Shown: positions 50,101 through 60,786 of the stretch, in pieces
How positions within the stretch are numbered: the first letter of the stretch is position 1
Layout: each line of letters starts with the position of its first letter
Translations under genes and position numbers: made by a program
DNA from: Zelopaecilomyces penicillatus
Lineage: Eukaryota > Ascomycota > Sordariomycetes > Hypocreales > Pseudodiploosporaceae
DNA: 64,000 nt
Assembly: GCA_005765155.1 (NCBI GenBank)
Contig: VCCP01000001.1
Span: 3,844,001-3,908,000 of the forward strand
Direction of reading: 5' to 3'
Notes under the pieces: generated by a model
What the model was told of the DNA's origin: nothing
Database searches by the model: none
What the model saw: only the letters and a program-made list of their open reading frames with translations

Positions 50101-50403
50101 GCGCCTGGTTGCACTGAAGAAACACTCTTTGCTCTCACGGCGACAGCGCACACATGGGGGGTCGTGGGGATTGTCAACGCTGCCGAGATCGCAGCGCACC
50201 TTACGGCGTCTGCAAGGAATGCAAGCTTGATAGACACGCTTGTGTTGAGATTGATTGGCGGCAGCCGCAGCAGCAGCGGCGGCGTCAGATTCTGGAAGCG
50301 GTTGCGGCAACTGCAGTTTCTGGTGCTGCGACTGCTGGCCGCCGGGCGTTGTCGTCGACGATACGGCGGGACTGGACGTCGCATTGCTGCTGTATTGGGC
50401 CAT
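47105..50403 (-). CDS. Zn2Cys6 fungal-specific transcription factor
   Basis: Exons 50403-49760, 49697-49419, 49356-47588 and 47508-47105 join in frame to 1,031 residues; introns are 62, 62 and 79 nt. Near residues 60-100 the binuclear zinc cluster reads ACIPCRRRKVRC then, after a 13-residue loop, CVRCRRESKEC. A basic stretch (RRKRK) follows. The middle and C-terminal part carry the fungal transcription-factor domain, with LLTISSRYRQMPGTGG, LGTIESLLILTEWHPRALHFPP and MCWMLLSTAMGLAYELGVFDD. The pattern reminds me of the Hal9/Tbs1-like group, which I cannot confirm. A GGATCC repeat (47146-47162) codes a short Gly-Ser stretch near the C-terminus. The start at 50403 is the first ATG; an upstream TTG is not used. 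Targets are unknown. Confidence 0.85.
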
Positions 50404-52400
50404 GATTCCCCCCCCGGGTGTCGGGTCGCCAGCCAAAACCCACCGTGTTCTGCGCCAGTCGCGATGAACGATTGCGTGAAGGCTTCGGTTGGCAGCGGTT
50501 GGGCGAGGTCGAAGCCAGGCGAAGGGGGCCGCACAGGGCCGAAGTCAAGCGGCGACTTCTGTGCAGGCGGGGTCTATCTTCTGCCTTTGCCTGGTTGTCT
50601 CGGTTGAAAAGCAAGCAGCCTGTTGGACAGGGCGGACGCGTGCGGAGGATGGGAATTGCGTGTAAGAGAAAGGGCGTCACTGTCGCGGATTGGGGCGGTT
50701 GATGGTTTTCCCCCCCAAAAGCAATTCAGACAGATTCGCCCGCTCCGGGTTTACAACGGCAGGCGTGGGCAGCGGGGGTTTTGAGAAGGAAGGAAAGGCG
50801 GATTGGCGTTCTCGTTCTTGCCCCCCCGGACGGATTGAGACAGGCACTGCTGCTGTGAAGGAAAGAAAGAACCACCACTCACGAATGGGCGATTTATTTC
50901 CCCCGTCTTGCTTCCCTAACAGTACTAAGTTTATGAACGAAACAGAACCAAAAATAAATAAAAAATAAACCCTACCAAACCGTTGGGAACCTTCTGCTTG
51001 CCGGCTTTTTTTTCTTCTTCTCTTTTCCTGTCACACGCCCAAAGGACCACAAACGTTCCCCTCTCCTCTTACCTCTTACAGGCCAAATGGGCCGGACGGA
51101 CGAGCCACGCACTCCCTTTTCCCAATTGATCAGGTAAAACGAGGCAAGCCTCAGCCTCCCCGGATCCGCTTTCTCTACCAACGAACCAATCAGGAGAGTG
51201 AATTGACATGCTATTAGCCAATCAAGACGCGGCCATCAACCAATCGCAGCAACGGACACCGGATCACCGGGGCCAGGGTGAGCAGGTCACGTTGTGGCCC
51301 TGGCGGCGAGAGAGAAAGACTCTTTGTCGACGGCCCAGAAGAAAATGGGGTACAGGCGCTGTACCCGACCTGTAGCAGACCTGTAGCGGGCCTGTGGCGG
51401 GCCTGCAATAGCGAAAGGGCAATCCTATGCAGGTGGCACTGCGCGAGCGATGCGTCTAGGCTGGATTAAAACTTAGCATGCAACGCCAGAGCAGCCAAGA
51501 GACACTGCGCTATAACGCTTGAATGTACAGCTACCGAGGCACCAGGCAGTTGCTTCGTTCAGCCATTGAAGCATGAAGATGCTGGTGTAAGGTCCATTCA
51601 TTGCCTTGGTGCTTCGAATAAATAAACGAGGGCATTTACTCTAGGCCACCGCCGGCTGCCATCTCCTCTCCCAGCCAGTCTCACCGAGAATCCCTGCCAA
51701 TGTCCGGTCTTTTCCTCAATGCTACGCTTCCTGTTCCGATACACACGCGCCGTTCGCTCCGGAGAAATGAGTTGGTACCTTGTGCATCGAGTACTTGGCA
51801 TGTACAATGGAATTAGGCAGTACGTAAAGTCTACAAAAGCCAATTAATTACTGCAGGTCTCCAAATAGGATGCCGCCCAAGTGCCACACCTCGCACAGCG
51901 CACATGCTTCATACAGCATAACCTTATGCCACTATGTCGCAAGGGAAATGCCAGCCCAGCTGTACGATGATTAATACCAATATAAGGAGGGGGGTGCGTA
52001 CATACATGAAAGAAAAACCGGGCTGGCTTTTGCTGCAGAAACATGGGGTGCGGTGTTGCCCTTGTTGATGGATTGAGCTTAGAATTCCGTATTTTACACT
52101 ACTACAGTTCTGGTAAAAAGTCTCGACGAACATGGGGAGTTTGAGTTGAATGCGTGAACCTACCTAATGGCGATCTAGATGCCGTTCATCCATCAAGGTA
52201 CCAAGGTATAATACTGATTAACATACCACCTTTGATATCTTTGCCGTCCATCCAAATCCTTTTCCGTCTTGGTCCCACCCAAAAACACCGTACAAGGAAC
52301 GATCATTTCATGGTGATCGAGATACAGCGGGCGATTCTTTGCATATCAGAATCGCCACACCGGTGGGTATGTTACCTCATGTTATTGTAATCTCTGCAAC
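50404..52400. other. Long 5' flank of the Zn2Cys6 gene
   Basis: GC-rich up to ~50,900, consistent with a long leader and promoter. An 11-bp tandem repeat lies at 51367-51410. No conserved gene is seen on either strand. Confidence 0.4.
51367..51410. repeat. Imperfect 11-bp tandem repeat
   Basis: Four successive units: GACCTGTAGCA, GACCTGTAGCG, GGCCTGTGGCG and a diverged GGCCTGCAATA. Spacing is exactly 11 bp. Confidence 0.8.
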
Positions 52401-52405
52401 CAACC

Positions 52406-52433
52406 CAAGGGGGTGAAAGAAAACACCGGTCCT
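52406..52433 (+). repeat. Left terminal inverted repeat of the MITE
   Basis: Matches the reverse complement of 52663-52690 at 27 of 28 positions. Confidence 0.88.
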
Positions 52434-52662
52434 CTAGCAGCCCGCATCACTAGCAGAACCAGATGACTTCGTTCGCTAAAACCGCAGCGAATAAAGCTAT
52501 TATAAATTATAAAATAAAGCTAAATATAATCATAAATAAATTCTGCATTAATCAGTATTTTTTTTTATTTAACTTATCTGGTTTTGGGTAATAAATACAG
52601 TCTTTGTATGTCAAGAAAGAGGGTATGTGATTGCGTTTGTTATGTGGTGTGTAAGGCCCTGA

Positions 52663-52690
52663 AGGACCGGTGTATTCTTTCACCCCCTTG
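52663..52690 (-). repeat. Right terminal inverted repeat of the MITE
   Basis: Mirror of 52406-52433. The single mismatch is an A/T in the middle. Confidence 0.88.
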
Positions 52691-53041
52691 CAACCTACAC
52701 ACAAAATACACACAAAATACACCCCACTCCATTAATCAATCACACTACCTCATGCCGATATCCAACAAAGAAAGCTGAAACTTGGGGGATACTCAAAACA
52801 AGCCAAAACATCACGAGATGACTAACTCTTCTTCCCTAAGATGAATTGCGTGTTATTATGGTAGAGCAATATCCGTCTGCTATTCGAAACACTCATCCGT
52901 TCCGCTGTTACCTAAAAGTCCCCCTCCCCCATCCTCGACTAACCCGTCCATCTCCCGTTGTGATCTGCCTTCAAGACTTCTCCTCCCCACACAACATCCA
53001 AGTGGAACATATCCGTGTACACTACATTGTTATGTACTGTA

Positions 53042-53070
53042 CGGAGGACCATTTCAAAAGTCTTGTCCAA
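53042..53070 (+). repeat. Left terminal inverted repeat of the mariner relic
   Basis: 28 of 29 positions match the reverse complement of the right end. The one difference is G here versus A there. Confidence 0.92.
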
Positions 53071-53179
53071 GGCAGGGATCAGCCCCACTTTAAGTAAGCA
53101 AGGGGGATCCCCGCACCAAAAATATATGCAAAAAATCCCAGCCTGTACCATAGTTGAATTTCTTCCTCAATGATCAAAA

Positions 53180-54475
53180 ATGCCGGAAATACGAAGAGAG
53201 ACGAATATTGCGACCCGGGCTGTTGTTATAGGCCTCAAATCCAGCGGCCAGCAGACTTCTGCTGAGATTGCTGCTATCACAGGGCTCTCTGTGCGGCAGG
53301 TTAATTGTATCTATGCTAGGGCCATAGAAAGAGGCTTTGATCCGTACCTTCGGCCTATTCAAATTGAAGATGCCTTTGTTGCAGATGCTGTATGCTCTAG
53401 AAGGCCAAAGAAACAAGAAGAAGCTAAAGAAGCTGTTGCTTTGAAAGTACAGAGGGATAGATTTGGAAGGGAAAAAACCTGTGCTGATCTTGCTAGGGAA
53501 CTTAGTATTGAAGGAATAGATATCTCAGCAATAACTGTATAACGAATTCTTAAGAAAGCTGGCTTTAAAAAGATGAAATCGATGAGGAAGCCTGGACTGA
53601 TAAAGAAGATGAAGCAAGATCGCCTTCACTGGTGTTTTGAACATCAAAATTGGACTCTCGAAGACTGGAAGAATGTTATTTGGTTTGATGAGACTTTTAT
53701 AGTTCTTCTTTATTACCGTGGAAGCTATAGAGTCTAGTGAACTAAAGAAGAGCTGCTTATTTAAAGCTGTATATAAGAGAGATAGAAAGGATCTTTAGAA
53801 TTTATATTCTAGGGTTATTTTTCTTATAAAAAGAAAAGCTCTAGTTACTGTTAGTATCTAGAGATTATAAAGGAAAAATAATAAGCTATAAAAGATATTA
53901 AAGAGATAAATAAGGAACTAGAGCCTATAATGAAAGAATAATAGGAGCTTTCTATATAGATATAGCGCCTGCATTTATAATAGCTTCCTGGCCCTAAGCC
54001 TTAATAGTATTAGAATTCATAGGCTAGCAAGCTTGGAAGAGGCAAAGGCTATGGAATAGACTGGTATCGCTACCAAAAAACGATCCTTATATTAAAGCTG
54101 CTTCCTTTTGCATAGGAATATGAAAAGAGCTGCTCAAAGACCCTTGTTCAGGAAGATAAGGCCCCCGCACATAGTCACTTTGCTCAACAATGGATTTTTG
54201 ATCTTATAAAGGTTCAGAGGCTGCTTTGATATGGTAATTCACCTGATCTTAATGCTATAGAGCCAGCCTGGCCCTGGATGAAAAGAAAGACTACTAGAAA
54301 AGGCGCTCCAAAGTCCTGTCAGGAAGCTATTTATGCTTAGGAAGCTGCTTGGAAAGAGCTGCCTCAGGAAGCTATTCAAAGCTGGATTGAACATATCCCA
54401 AGGCATATGCAAGAAATTATCAAGTTGGAGGGAGGAAATGAATACAGGGAAGGGTCAGGGATCCGTACATACTAA
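53180..54475 (+). pseudogene. Tc1/mariner transposase, inactivated
   Basis: A helix-turn-helix part (TSAEIAAITGLSVRQVNCIYARA, residues ~25-50) leads into the DDE core: NVIWFDET holds the first Asp, DKAPAH (near 54155) the second, and SPDLNAIEPAW the final Glu, 34 residues later (DD34E, the Tc1 subclass). The start ATG and the final TAA at 54473 lie in one continuous frame, so no net indel has occurred. The first in-frame stop is at 53540 (TAA). TAG and TGA follow at 53735 and 53738, where Trp-Arg is usual. More stops lie in the very AT-rich middle (53740-54080). It would have been about 430 residues. Confidence 0.88.
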
Positions 54476-54519
54476 TTTACTAGTACTATTCCTAAACTAG
54501 CTTAGTTACCATTTTAGCG

Positions 54520-54548
54520 TTGGATAAGACTTTTGAAATGGTCCTCCG
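54520..54548 (-). repeat. Right terminal inverted repeat of the mariner relic
   Basis: Mirror of 53042-53070, ending at the TA duplication. Confidence 0.92.
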
Positions 54549-54550
54549 TA

Positions 54551-55825
54551 CGCATACATGGCTGCATTAACAGGGACATTATGGCACTGGGCCATGGAAA
54601 AATCTCCGAAAACATACATAGGTACATACACTACAATGTCAACTTTGTACACCATCCACCACCATGCCATGATGATCTCAACTTATTTACCTTTTTTACT
54701 TATTTTCATCATACCCCACCAACCATCCACTCTCAGAATTCCATACTCATTCTCATTCTCAACTAAATATTCTCAGTTATTCTTTTTACCATAAAGTATG
54801 TCGTCCTGAAACCCGAACATCTCCTCCCCCAACAAGAGTTCGTCCCCCCCTCCCTTGTATCATCCATCCAGAACTGTCGCAGTACACCGAACGTCGCAAT
54901 CAAATGCAGTCATTCAAATCAGAGTCATGCACTCGTCTGACTGCATACAACACACGCACGAGCACTTTGTACAGCACATAAACCAACCCAACCCACGCCT
55001 CTCATATGCATGTCTCACCATCCCGAAGAAAAGTGGCAAAAGCCATCATCAATCAGCATTTAGAAACCCCATCGAGTTTCATCTCCCGAAATTTGTTAAT
55101 AACAATAGTAATAATAAAAAGACTCTCATTATTATTTGCTCTTCAACCGATTGGACCAGGTATAACCGACATAAAAGCACATGTCTCTATCCTGTCCACA
55201 CTCGCATACACAACTATTACTTTTCACACTCTTTTCCCTCATGAATTCACAACCAGTCCTCAAGTCAACTTTGATTGTCGTTGGTCCTTCATGACGAAGC
55301 GAAAAAAAATTCAAACTCTCCTAGAATGTAATACCGTAATGGTATCCATTTTAACCACCCAAGCCCCTGATCTCTTATAAAGCCTGCAAGAAGCAGCAAC
55401 CATTTCGGCCATTCGAGCGACTAATAATTCGTCCAACGAAAGAAAAACCAGCAAAAAGAAACGTGTGAAGAAATCGAGGCAGACGAGATTCGCCCATTCC
55501 AGAGAAAATCTCGGTGTCCCCTCGAAAAAGCAAAAAAACAACCAACGTTTCCACAAATACAGCATTTGTTCATACGTCGCCATGAATATTTTGCGTCAAA
55601 CGATTTCATTGCCGTTGTTTGTCTTGTTTTCGTTGACGAGCTCCTCCCTCTCTCTCCAACATCCATTTAGCGGTTGCCTGCCCCCGGGCTTCCATTAAAC
55701 GAATTTCTGCAACAGTCCTTATCAATCACACTCACGCACATACTCCAGCTCTAGCAATGCCAAGCCATCGATACCAGGGTAGACAACGAGGCAAGGCTAT
55801 GCCAAAATTAACGCATGCCTTTAGC
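54551..55825. other. Intergenic region right of the transposon
   Basis: Short frames only, none conserved. The DNA is CT- and A-rich and includes the 3' flank of TAF14. Confidence 0.4.
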
Positions 55826-57139
55826 TCACAAGACCCTTCTTGGACTATGAACCTGGGTTAGCATGAGCCTAGAAAGCCTCCTTGACATTGGGCGATTTTT
55901 TTCTCTTTCCCTTTTTCTGAAGTGAAGACTTACCAGGTGCTCCCAGAGCTTTGTTGTCAGTACATCCGGCATTGTGTAAAGATCAATCGAGAATTCACCA
56001 GCTTCAGAGAGATTTTTCACTATTAGCTCACCAACTAAACATCAACAAAGAAGATTACAGACAAAATCGCCGGGAGAGGTCCAAATTTGGGGTAGATCAA
56101 CGGGGAAGCAGATTGACAGGTCTCGATGGTACTGTAGAAAAAAGAAAAAAAGGCATGCGATAGAATGGACTCACCCTCAACATCACTCCTAATGTACGTG
56201 TCTGGACCCTTGTTCTCGTTGATGAGCTGAATGACACGCAACAGGTCTTCCTCTTCGAGCTTCTCCAGAGCTTCGGCAATCTTCTCGTAGTCGAACTTTT
56301 GAGTGTTCTTCTTGCCAGCAATGTTCTTCTTCTTGGGCCGGTCCTCGTCAGATGGCAGGGGACCAGTTTCACGTAATCTCTCCTGCAGGGCCTGGGAAGG
56401 GTTCTTGAAAGTGACTGTATGGGTAGCCTCGTACTTTTCTTTCATAAAGTTAAGATCGTGGATAATAGGCGCCAGCTTTGTCTTCTCCGTCGTGTAGCAA
56501 TCAATGCTAATTTCAAACTCACCCCAACCCTCGTTGGCACACGCAAAAGGCGGTTTTGTGAAGGCTGTAAGACGAGCGCATCGCGTCAGAAATAATAACA
56601 CAGGAAGAATGATATTGCTTGTGGTGGTTGTATAGTGGTGATAGTGGTGTTGTTCGTGGAGGGAGAGCGAGCAAGACAAGGCATGGTATAGCATAGTAAG
56701 GAATGATTCAGAATAAGGCACCTACTTTGCACGGGGTTCTCAAAGGTGGGATGCAGATTGTACACGACCTTGGTGAAGACATCTGCGGGCCGCTCGTTGC
56801 CATCTTCATCCAGAATGTGCAGTCGCAGAGTCCATTCCCTCATGGGGAAATCGGACATGGGCGATGGCTTATCACTGTGGCTTATCGTCAACACCAACGT
56901 ACTGCCATTCTCGGGAAGATACGTTGAAAAGAGGTGAGGCAGGCAAGTAAGCACAGAGTATGGGTGAAATGACTCCCAACTTATAAGTACGTGAAGAATG
57001 CAGACCACAAGGCCGTCGCGTCTGCGCGTCATGGATTGGCACGGCTAGTAACTTACATGACATTCTGGTCTGTCACGACCTTGACTTTCCGCTGCTGATC
57101 GTTAGTCGACTGTCTCCTACCCCGGGTTCGTGGTCCCAT
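55826..57139 (-). CDS. TAF14: YEATS-domain protein Taf14 (TFIID/chromatin-remodelling subunit)
   Basis: A shared subunit of TFIID, TFIIF and several chromatin complexes that reads acylated histone H3. Exons 57139-57057, 56874-56726, 56564-56175, 56001-55934 and 55852-55826 give 238 residues. The YEATS domain spans residues ~18-135: KVKVVTDQNVIDKP (across intron 1), FPMREWTLRLHILDEDGNE, VYNLHPTFENPVQT and GWGEFEISI (across intron 2). A Lys-rich linker with KKKNIAGKK follows, then the C-terminal ET-type helical domain (DYEKIAEALEKLEEEDLLRVIQLINENKGPDTYI and GEFSIDLYTMPDVLTTKLWEHL). The start was chosen because the 57139 ATG runs without a stop into the conserved strand. Introns are 182, 161, 173 and 81 nt. 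The last exon (9 codons) is the least certain. Confidence 0.88.
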
Positions 57140-59497
57140 CGCGCGAACGAGGGTCGGAGGAGGGGCGAAGGAAAGTGATATAAAATAAAAGTCTTTTGCG
57201 CGAATGAATGTTGAATGAATGAGTGAATGCCTTCATATGCCCGCTCGCCAATCGCGTGCATACAGACTTGGGAATGGCGTCGGTCGCGGAAGAAGCGGAG
57301 AAAGCAGGGTGATAAGGCAGAGAAGCAAAGACGACTGGCAAAGCAATGGAAGGAAACGAAGGGGAAGCACAGCATCACATCGCCTACTAGGCCTTTCAGG
57401 TATCGAAGACTCATGCGGCCATCCGTTGCCCAGCTGGCAGGCAGTCGCTCGCAAACCGCCATCACAGCTGGCAGCCAGATGGGGGGAGGGTAGGTGGATT
57501 TCATGTGACATGTTTGGGCAAATTTGTCCTCCCTCACACTTCCCACCCCATCTTCAGAAACAACTCCCTTATCTTCATCTTCACACAGAAAGGCCATCTG
57601 TTCCCAGCAAAAAGTGTTGCTACTACTGCAGCGAGAGAGAGAGATAGAGAGAGAACATGGACCGCTTGCAAGCAAACCCCGGGGAAGGCGGGAAGGGGAA
57701 CCACAACAGAACAAGAACAACACCAACAACACAAAGAAAAAAGAACTCAGCTCACTTCAACCAACATGACTTCTTCTTTACTTAATCCACCCGGTCCGAT
57801 GGAATGGATTTTGAGATGATGGTAAAAAGTCCTTGGGGGGGAACGGCGTGGACTTGGTGGTAAGTCGTGGGGGAGAGAAAAGAAGAATGGAGGGGAAAAA
57901 ACAAAACAAAAAAAATGCTTTGGGTCGCACGTCCAATGTCCGCACCAGAAAGGGGTTTTTTTTTTCCTCGTTCAAAGCAACTGCAGCAACAAGAACAGTC
58001 AAAAAGTCCTACAGCAGACGTGTTCTGACAAAAAGGTTCCTCGCAGACAAAACGGCGTCAACAACGGATTGCGAGGGAGGTGGCGTCAGTGGGTTTGAGA
58101 AAATGAATTGGAGAGTGTACTGGGGGGGGGGGGGGGGGGGGGGGAGGCTTGTGGCGATGGGGAATACTGGAGGTTTCGACAGTTTTCAACAGAGCCCCAG
58201 GGAGGACGTGGGTTGGTGGCCACTGGTGGGAAGGCTGAGAGGCTGTCCGGTTTCCTCGCCTCTTCCCTTAGGCCAAATTACCCACTTCTCTGGCCTCCTA
58301 CTGGCCCGTTCCAACTGATCCATTCCCATCACACTTTCCAGTTCTTTTCGTCGGACATGGACAGGTAAATATTCCCTATTCGCCGGCTAACAACTTGCAA
58401 CCTCATAAAGATCTTCTTGAGGGTCATGGACACACTAGAATATCTACTAGGCTGCTACCTACAATCTACGGAGCAGGTACCTAGTGTATGGCAATAGAAA
58501 GACCATGAAGAACAAATCCTGTACTGCTAAGAAGAATCAGTACCAGAACCAGACGCCATAATCCGCAATCCATGCCCCGGAACATATCTATCAAGTCAAC
58601 GTCAACTTGCTTAGGTATTCCCAGTTTTCAATCCCCTCGTCATTCCTCCATCGCCATTAGACGTCATACACAAAAGAGCAATTGTGGATCGCTCAAAAGC
58701 CTGCGCCCAGCCCATGAATGACAGGTACATGTCGCATTAGTAGAGGAAACTGAACGCGTGCGCGACGCCCCCTGGTCAGCCCCAGCCACGTCTGCTTCAT
58801 GTACCTACATACACTTACCGGCTGCACCTCTATAATTAGGTCGTGACTTGTTTTGTACGTATGCCGTTAATAAAGATGTGGGTGGCCTCATCAACCACCC
58901 TGTATTTAATATGACTCAAGTACTGGCACTGTTTAGACATGTCAGATCAATATGTTGCCCTATCGCACAGATCCGGTGAAGTAAGGTTGCTTTGAGCGGT
59001 GAGCCCCAACACCATTAAGTCTACATGTCTTGATCTTCCTCTGCCTCGTTTTGCTACCAACTCTGTAAAGACACCTGTTTTACACACATGTTATCCTTGC
59101 AGAACATTGATGGAGCTTCCAGCAGGTTGTATCACAATATTGCACTCACAAAAGTCTATTGGAATTGTTTCTTTTTGAACTATGGGTGATGTGGACCTAA
59201 TGCTCTTAATGCTACCTCCTTATGGGGACAAACACCACTTGGTGCCTATCCCATCATGCTCTCCAGTCTTATTTGTATTTATATGTGGATTCGGGCTTGT
59301 CCTCCGATAAAAGCATGCAGTGAAGCTTGTGTATGGGTAATGTTGGGGGGGTGGGATTTGGGGGGATTCGAATCTATTCATCGCTACGATGGTATCCGCT
59401 GCGGTGGTGGTGGGGTTGCGAGTTTCTGAAAGGCAGCGAGCATTGGCTATAAATGTGGCTGGAGAAAAAGCAGTCGAAGATAAAAAAGAAGCTTAAC
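57140..59497. other. Intergenic: TAF14 promoter side and RanBP1 3' flank
   Basis: The 2.4 kb contains overlapping frames without motifs. It has a 23-G run at 58122-58144. From about 58,400 rightward the DNA is AT-balanced with nothing recognisable. Confidence 0.4.
58122..58144. repeat. Homopolymer G tract (23)
   Basis: An uninterrupted G run in non-coding DNA. Confidence 0.9.
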
Positions 59498-60786
59498 TTA
59501 AGCAGCAGAGGCCTCGGTTTCCTCCTTGGTTTCTCCATCGGCAGACTTGAAGATCTCCTCGCTCTCCTGCTGAGCCTTCAAGAAAGCATCCTTGAAGAGG
59601 TTGGCATCTGGGGAAAAAATGAAATTAGCATCTGTGGCGCCATAAGTGGAAAGGCATCACACGTACTCTCAGAGTTGGCGAAACGGATAGCCAAGGTCAC
59701 GGCCTCAGGCTCACCCTCGCTCACATCGGCAGCCGCGTTCCAAACCCAGCTTCGATCAGAGCCAACGTTGGGTGAAAGCTTGATATCAGGAACAACTGTG
59801 TAGTTACCAGTTAGCTCGACCGTGTTCCAAAAGGAAAATTTCTATTATTCCCCTGCTCTCCCTGGACTCGCTGCCCCATCCCACAGCCAGCAGCCTCACC
59901 CCCACCCTGGCTGCAGGAGACTCAAAGACAAGCTTTTGAACAAGGGGTATAAGAGTAACGGTGGTGCACTTACTATAGTGGTTGGCGCAGACCTTCAATG
60001 TCTTTTCCCGGCGCATGACCAGTCTGGTCTTGCCATTCTCCTTGTGCTTCAACAGTCTGACATCACCAGTTCCTCGCTCCTTCCACTCGCCAAGCGATGA
60101 TGACTCCTCGCCGTCCTTCTTAACGGTCTTGACGAACTTGAAAAGCTTGGCGCGCATCTTGAAGAGCTGCTCCTCTGACTCCTCGTTGGTCTTAGTGTCG
60201 ATCTTCTCGGTCAACTTGATGACGGGCTCGAAGTGAACATCCTCGCTCTCGGGAGCTTCATCCTGTTGGGGGGGGGGGGGGGGGGGGGGGCTTTTTGTTA
60301 GTAAGGAGCCTCAGTCAAAAGGAGGTATCCAAAGGGCAACAACATACCTCTCCGGCGGCCTCACGCTGGGCCTTGGCGCTGCCAGAATTATCGCCACGAT
60401 CCTCGTCTCCTTCCTTCTTCTCCTTCTTCTCGCCACCGCCAAACATGGAAAAGACGGACGAAGAGGTAACGGGAGCGGCAGTCTACACAAAGAGAAAGAA
60501 AGTTTCTCATAGTCAGAAACACTGAAGAAGAAGAAAACTCCATAATCAACGCCAACAAAAGCACACAAAAACAGCAAAAGTCCCTGGGAAGGGATGCATA
60601 TAAAGACCCAGTGAATGCCGAAGAAACTCAACGCACAAACACCAACAACATCACAGCAGGGACGAGGGGCATCAGGACACGGGGCCACGAGGACCAGTGG
60701 CGGGCGAAGGAGAGTAATACCTCGGTCGTCTCGGCCGGCTTGGTCTCCGTAGAGACCTTGGGCTCGTGGGCCTCAGTAGACGACAT
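59498..60786 (-). CDS. YRB1: Ran-binding protein 1 (Yrb1), RanGTP co-factor of nuclear transport
   Basis: A cytosolic protein that stimulates RanGAP-driven GTP hydrolysis on export complexes. Five exons (60786-60721, 60482-60348, 60262-59974, 59795-59667, 59607-59498) give 242 residues. The N-terminal ~70 residues are Ala/Thr/Lys-rich with a FSMFGGGEKKEKK segment. The Ran-binding domain follows: HFEPVIKLTEKI, LFKMRAKLFKF, EWKERGTGDVRLLKHKENGKTRLVMRREKTLKVCANHY, KLSPNVGSDRSWVWNAAAD and a final FANSENANLFKDAFLKAQ helix formed across two introns. The acidic C-terminus ends in TEASAA. Introns are 238, 85, 178 and 59 nt. The second has a 23-C tract right before its CAACAG acceptor. Confidence 0.92.
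60268..60290. repeat. Homopolymer G tract (23), C-tract of a splice acceptor on the minus strand
   Basis: On the transcribed strand it is a run of 23 C ending five bases before the AACAG acceptor at 60263. It lies in RanBP1 intron 2. Confidence 0.92.

Larger units (their letters stand above)
52406..52690. mobile_element. MITE-like nonautonomous element, 285 bp
   Basis: The ends are inverted repeats of 28 bp (52406-52433 and 52663-52690) differing at one position, starting CAAGGGGGTGAAAGAA and ending CCGGTCCT. Both sides are flanked by CAACC (52401-52405 and 52691-52695), which I read as a 5-bp target-site duplication. The interior is AT-rich and codes nothing. The superfamily is not clear: the terminal CAAGGGG is somewhat hAT-like but an 8-bp duplication is not seen. 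It sits ~350 bp left of the mariner relic and has different ends from it. Confidence 0.8.
53042..54548 (+). mobile_element. Tc1/mariner-type DNA transposon relic, 1.5 kb
   Basis: Terminal inverted repeats of 29 bp (53042-53070 and 54520-54548) begin CGGAGGACCATTTCAAAAG and match at all but one base. The element is flanked by TA at 53040-53041 and 54549-54550, the standard Tc1/mariner target duplication. A single transposase frame fills the interior and is inactivated by nonsense codons. The near-intact ends suggest a fairly young insertion despite the mutated interior. Confidence 0.9.

Noticed and set aside
50404..50436. Eleven-residue N-terminal extension of the Zn2Cys6 protein
   Set aside because: It would need a TTG start. 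The first ATG at 50403 is preferred.
52440..52590. Inner 8-bp inverted words (AACCAGAT / ATCTGGTT) as separate element ends
   Set aside because: They lie inside the 285-bp element and are too short; the outer 28-bp repeats with CAACC flanks are the better boundary.
57090..57120. 26-nt intron near the TAF14 start (GTAGGA...ATCAG)
   Set aside because: It looks like donor, branch and acceptor but is too short. Reading straight through from the ATG at 57139 already joins the conserved YEATS strand in frame.
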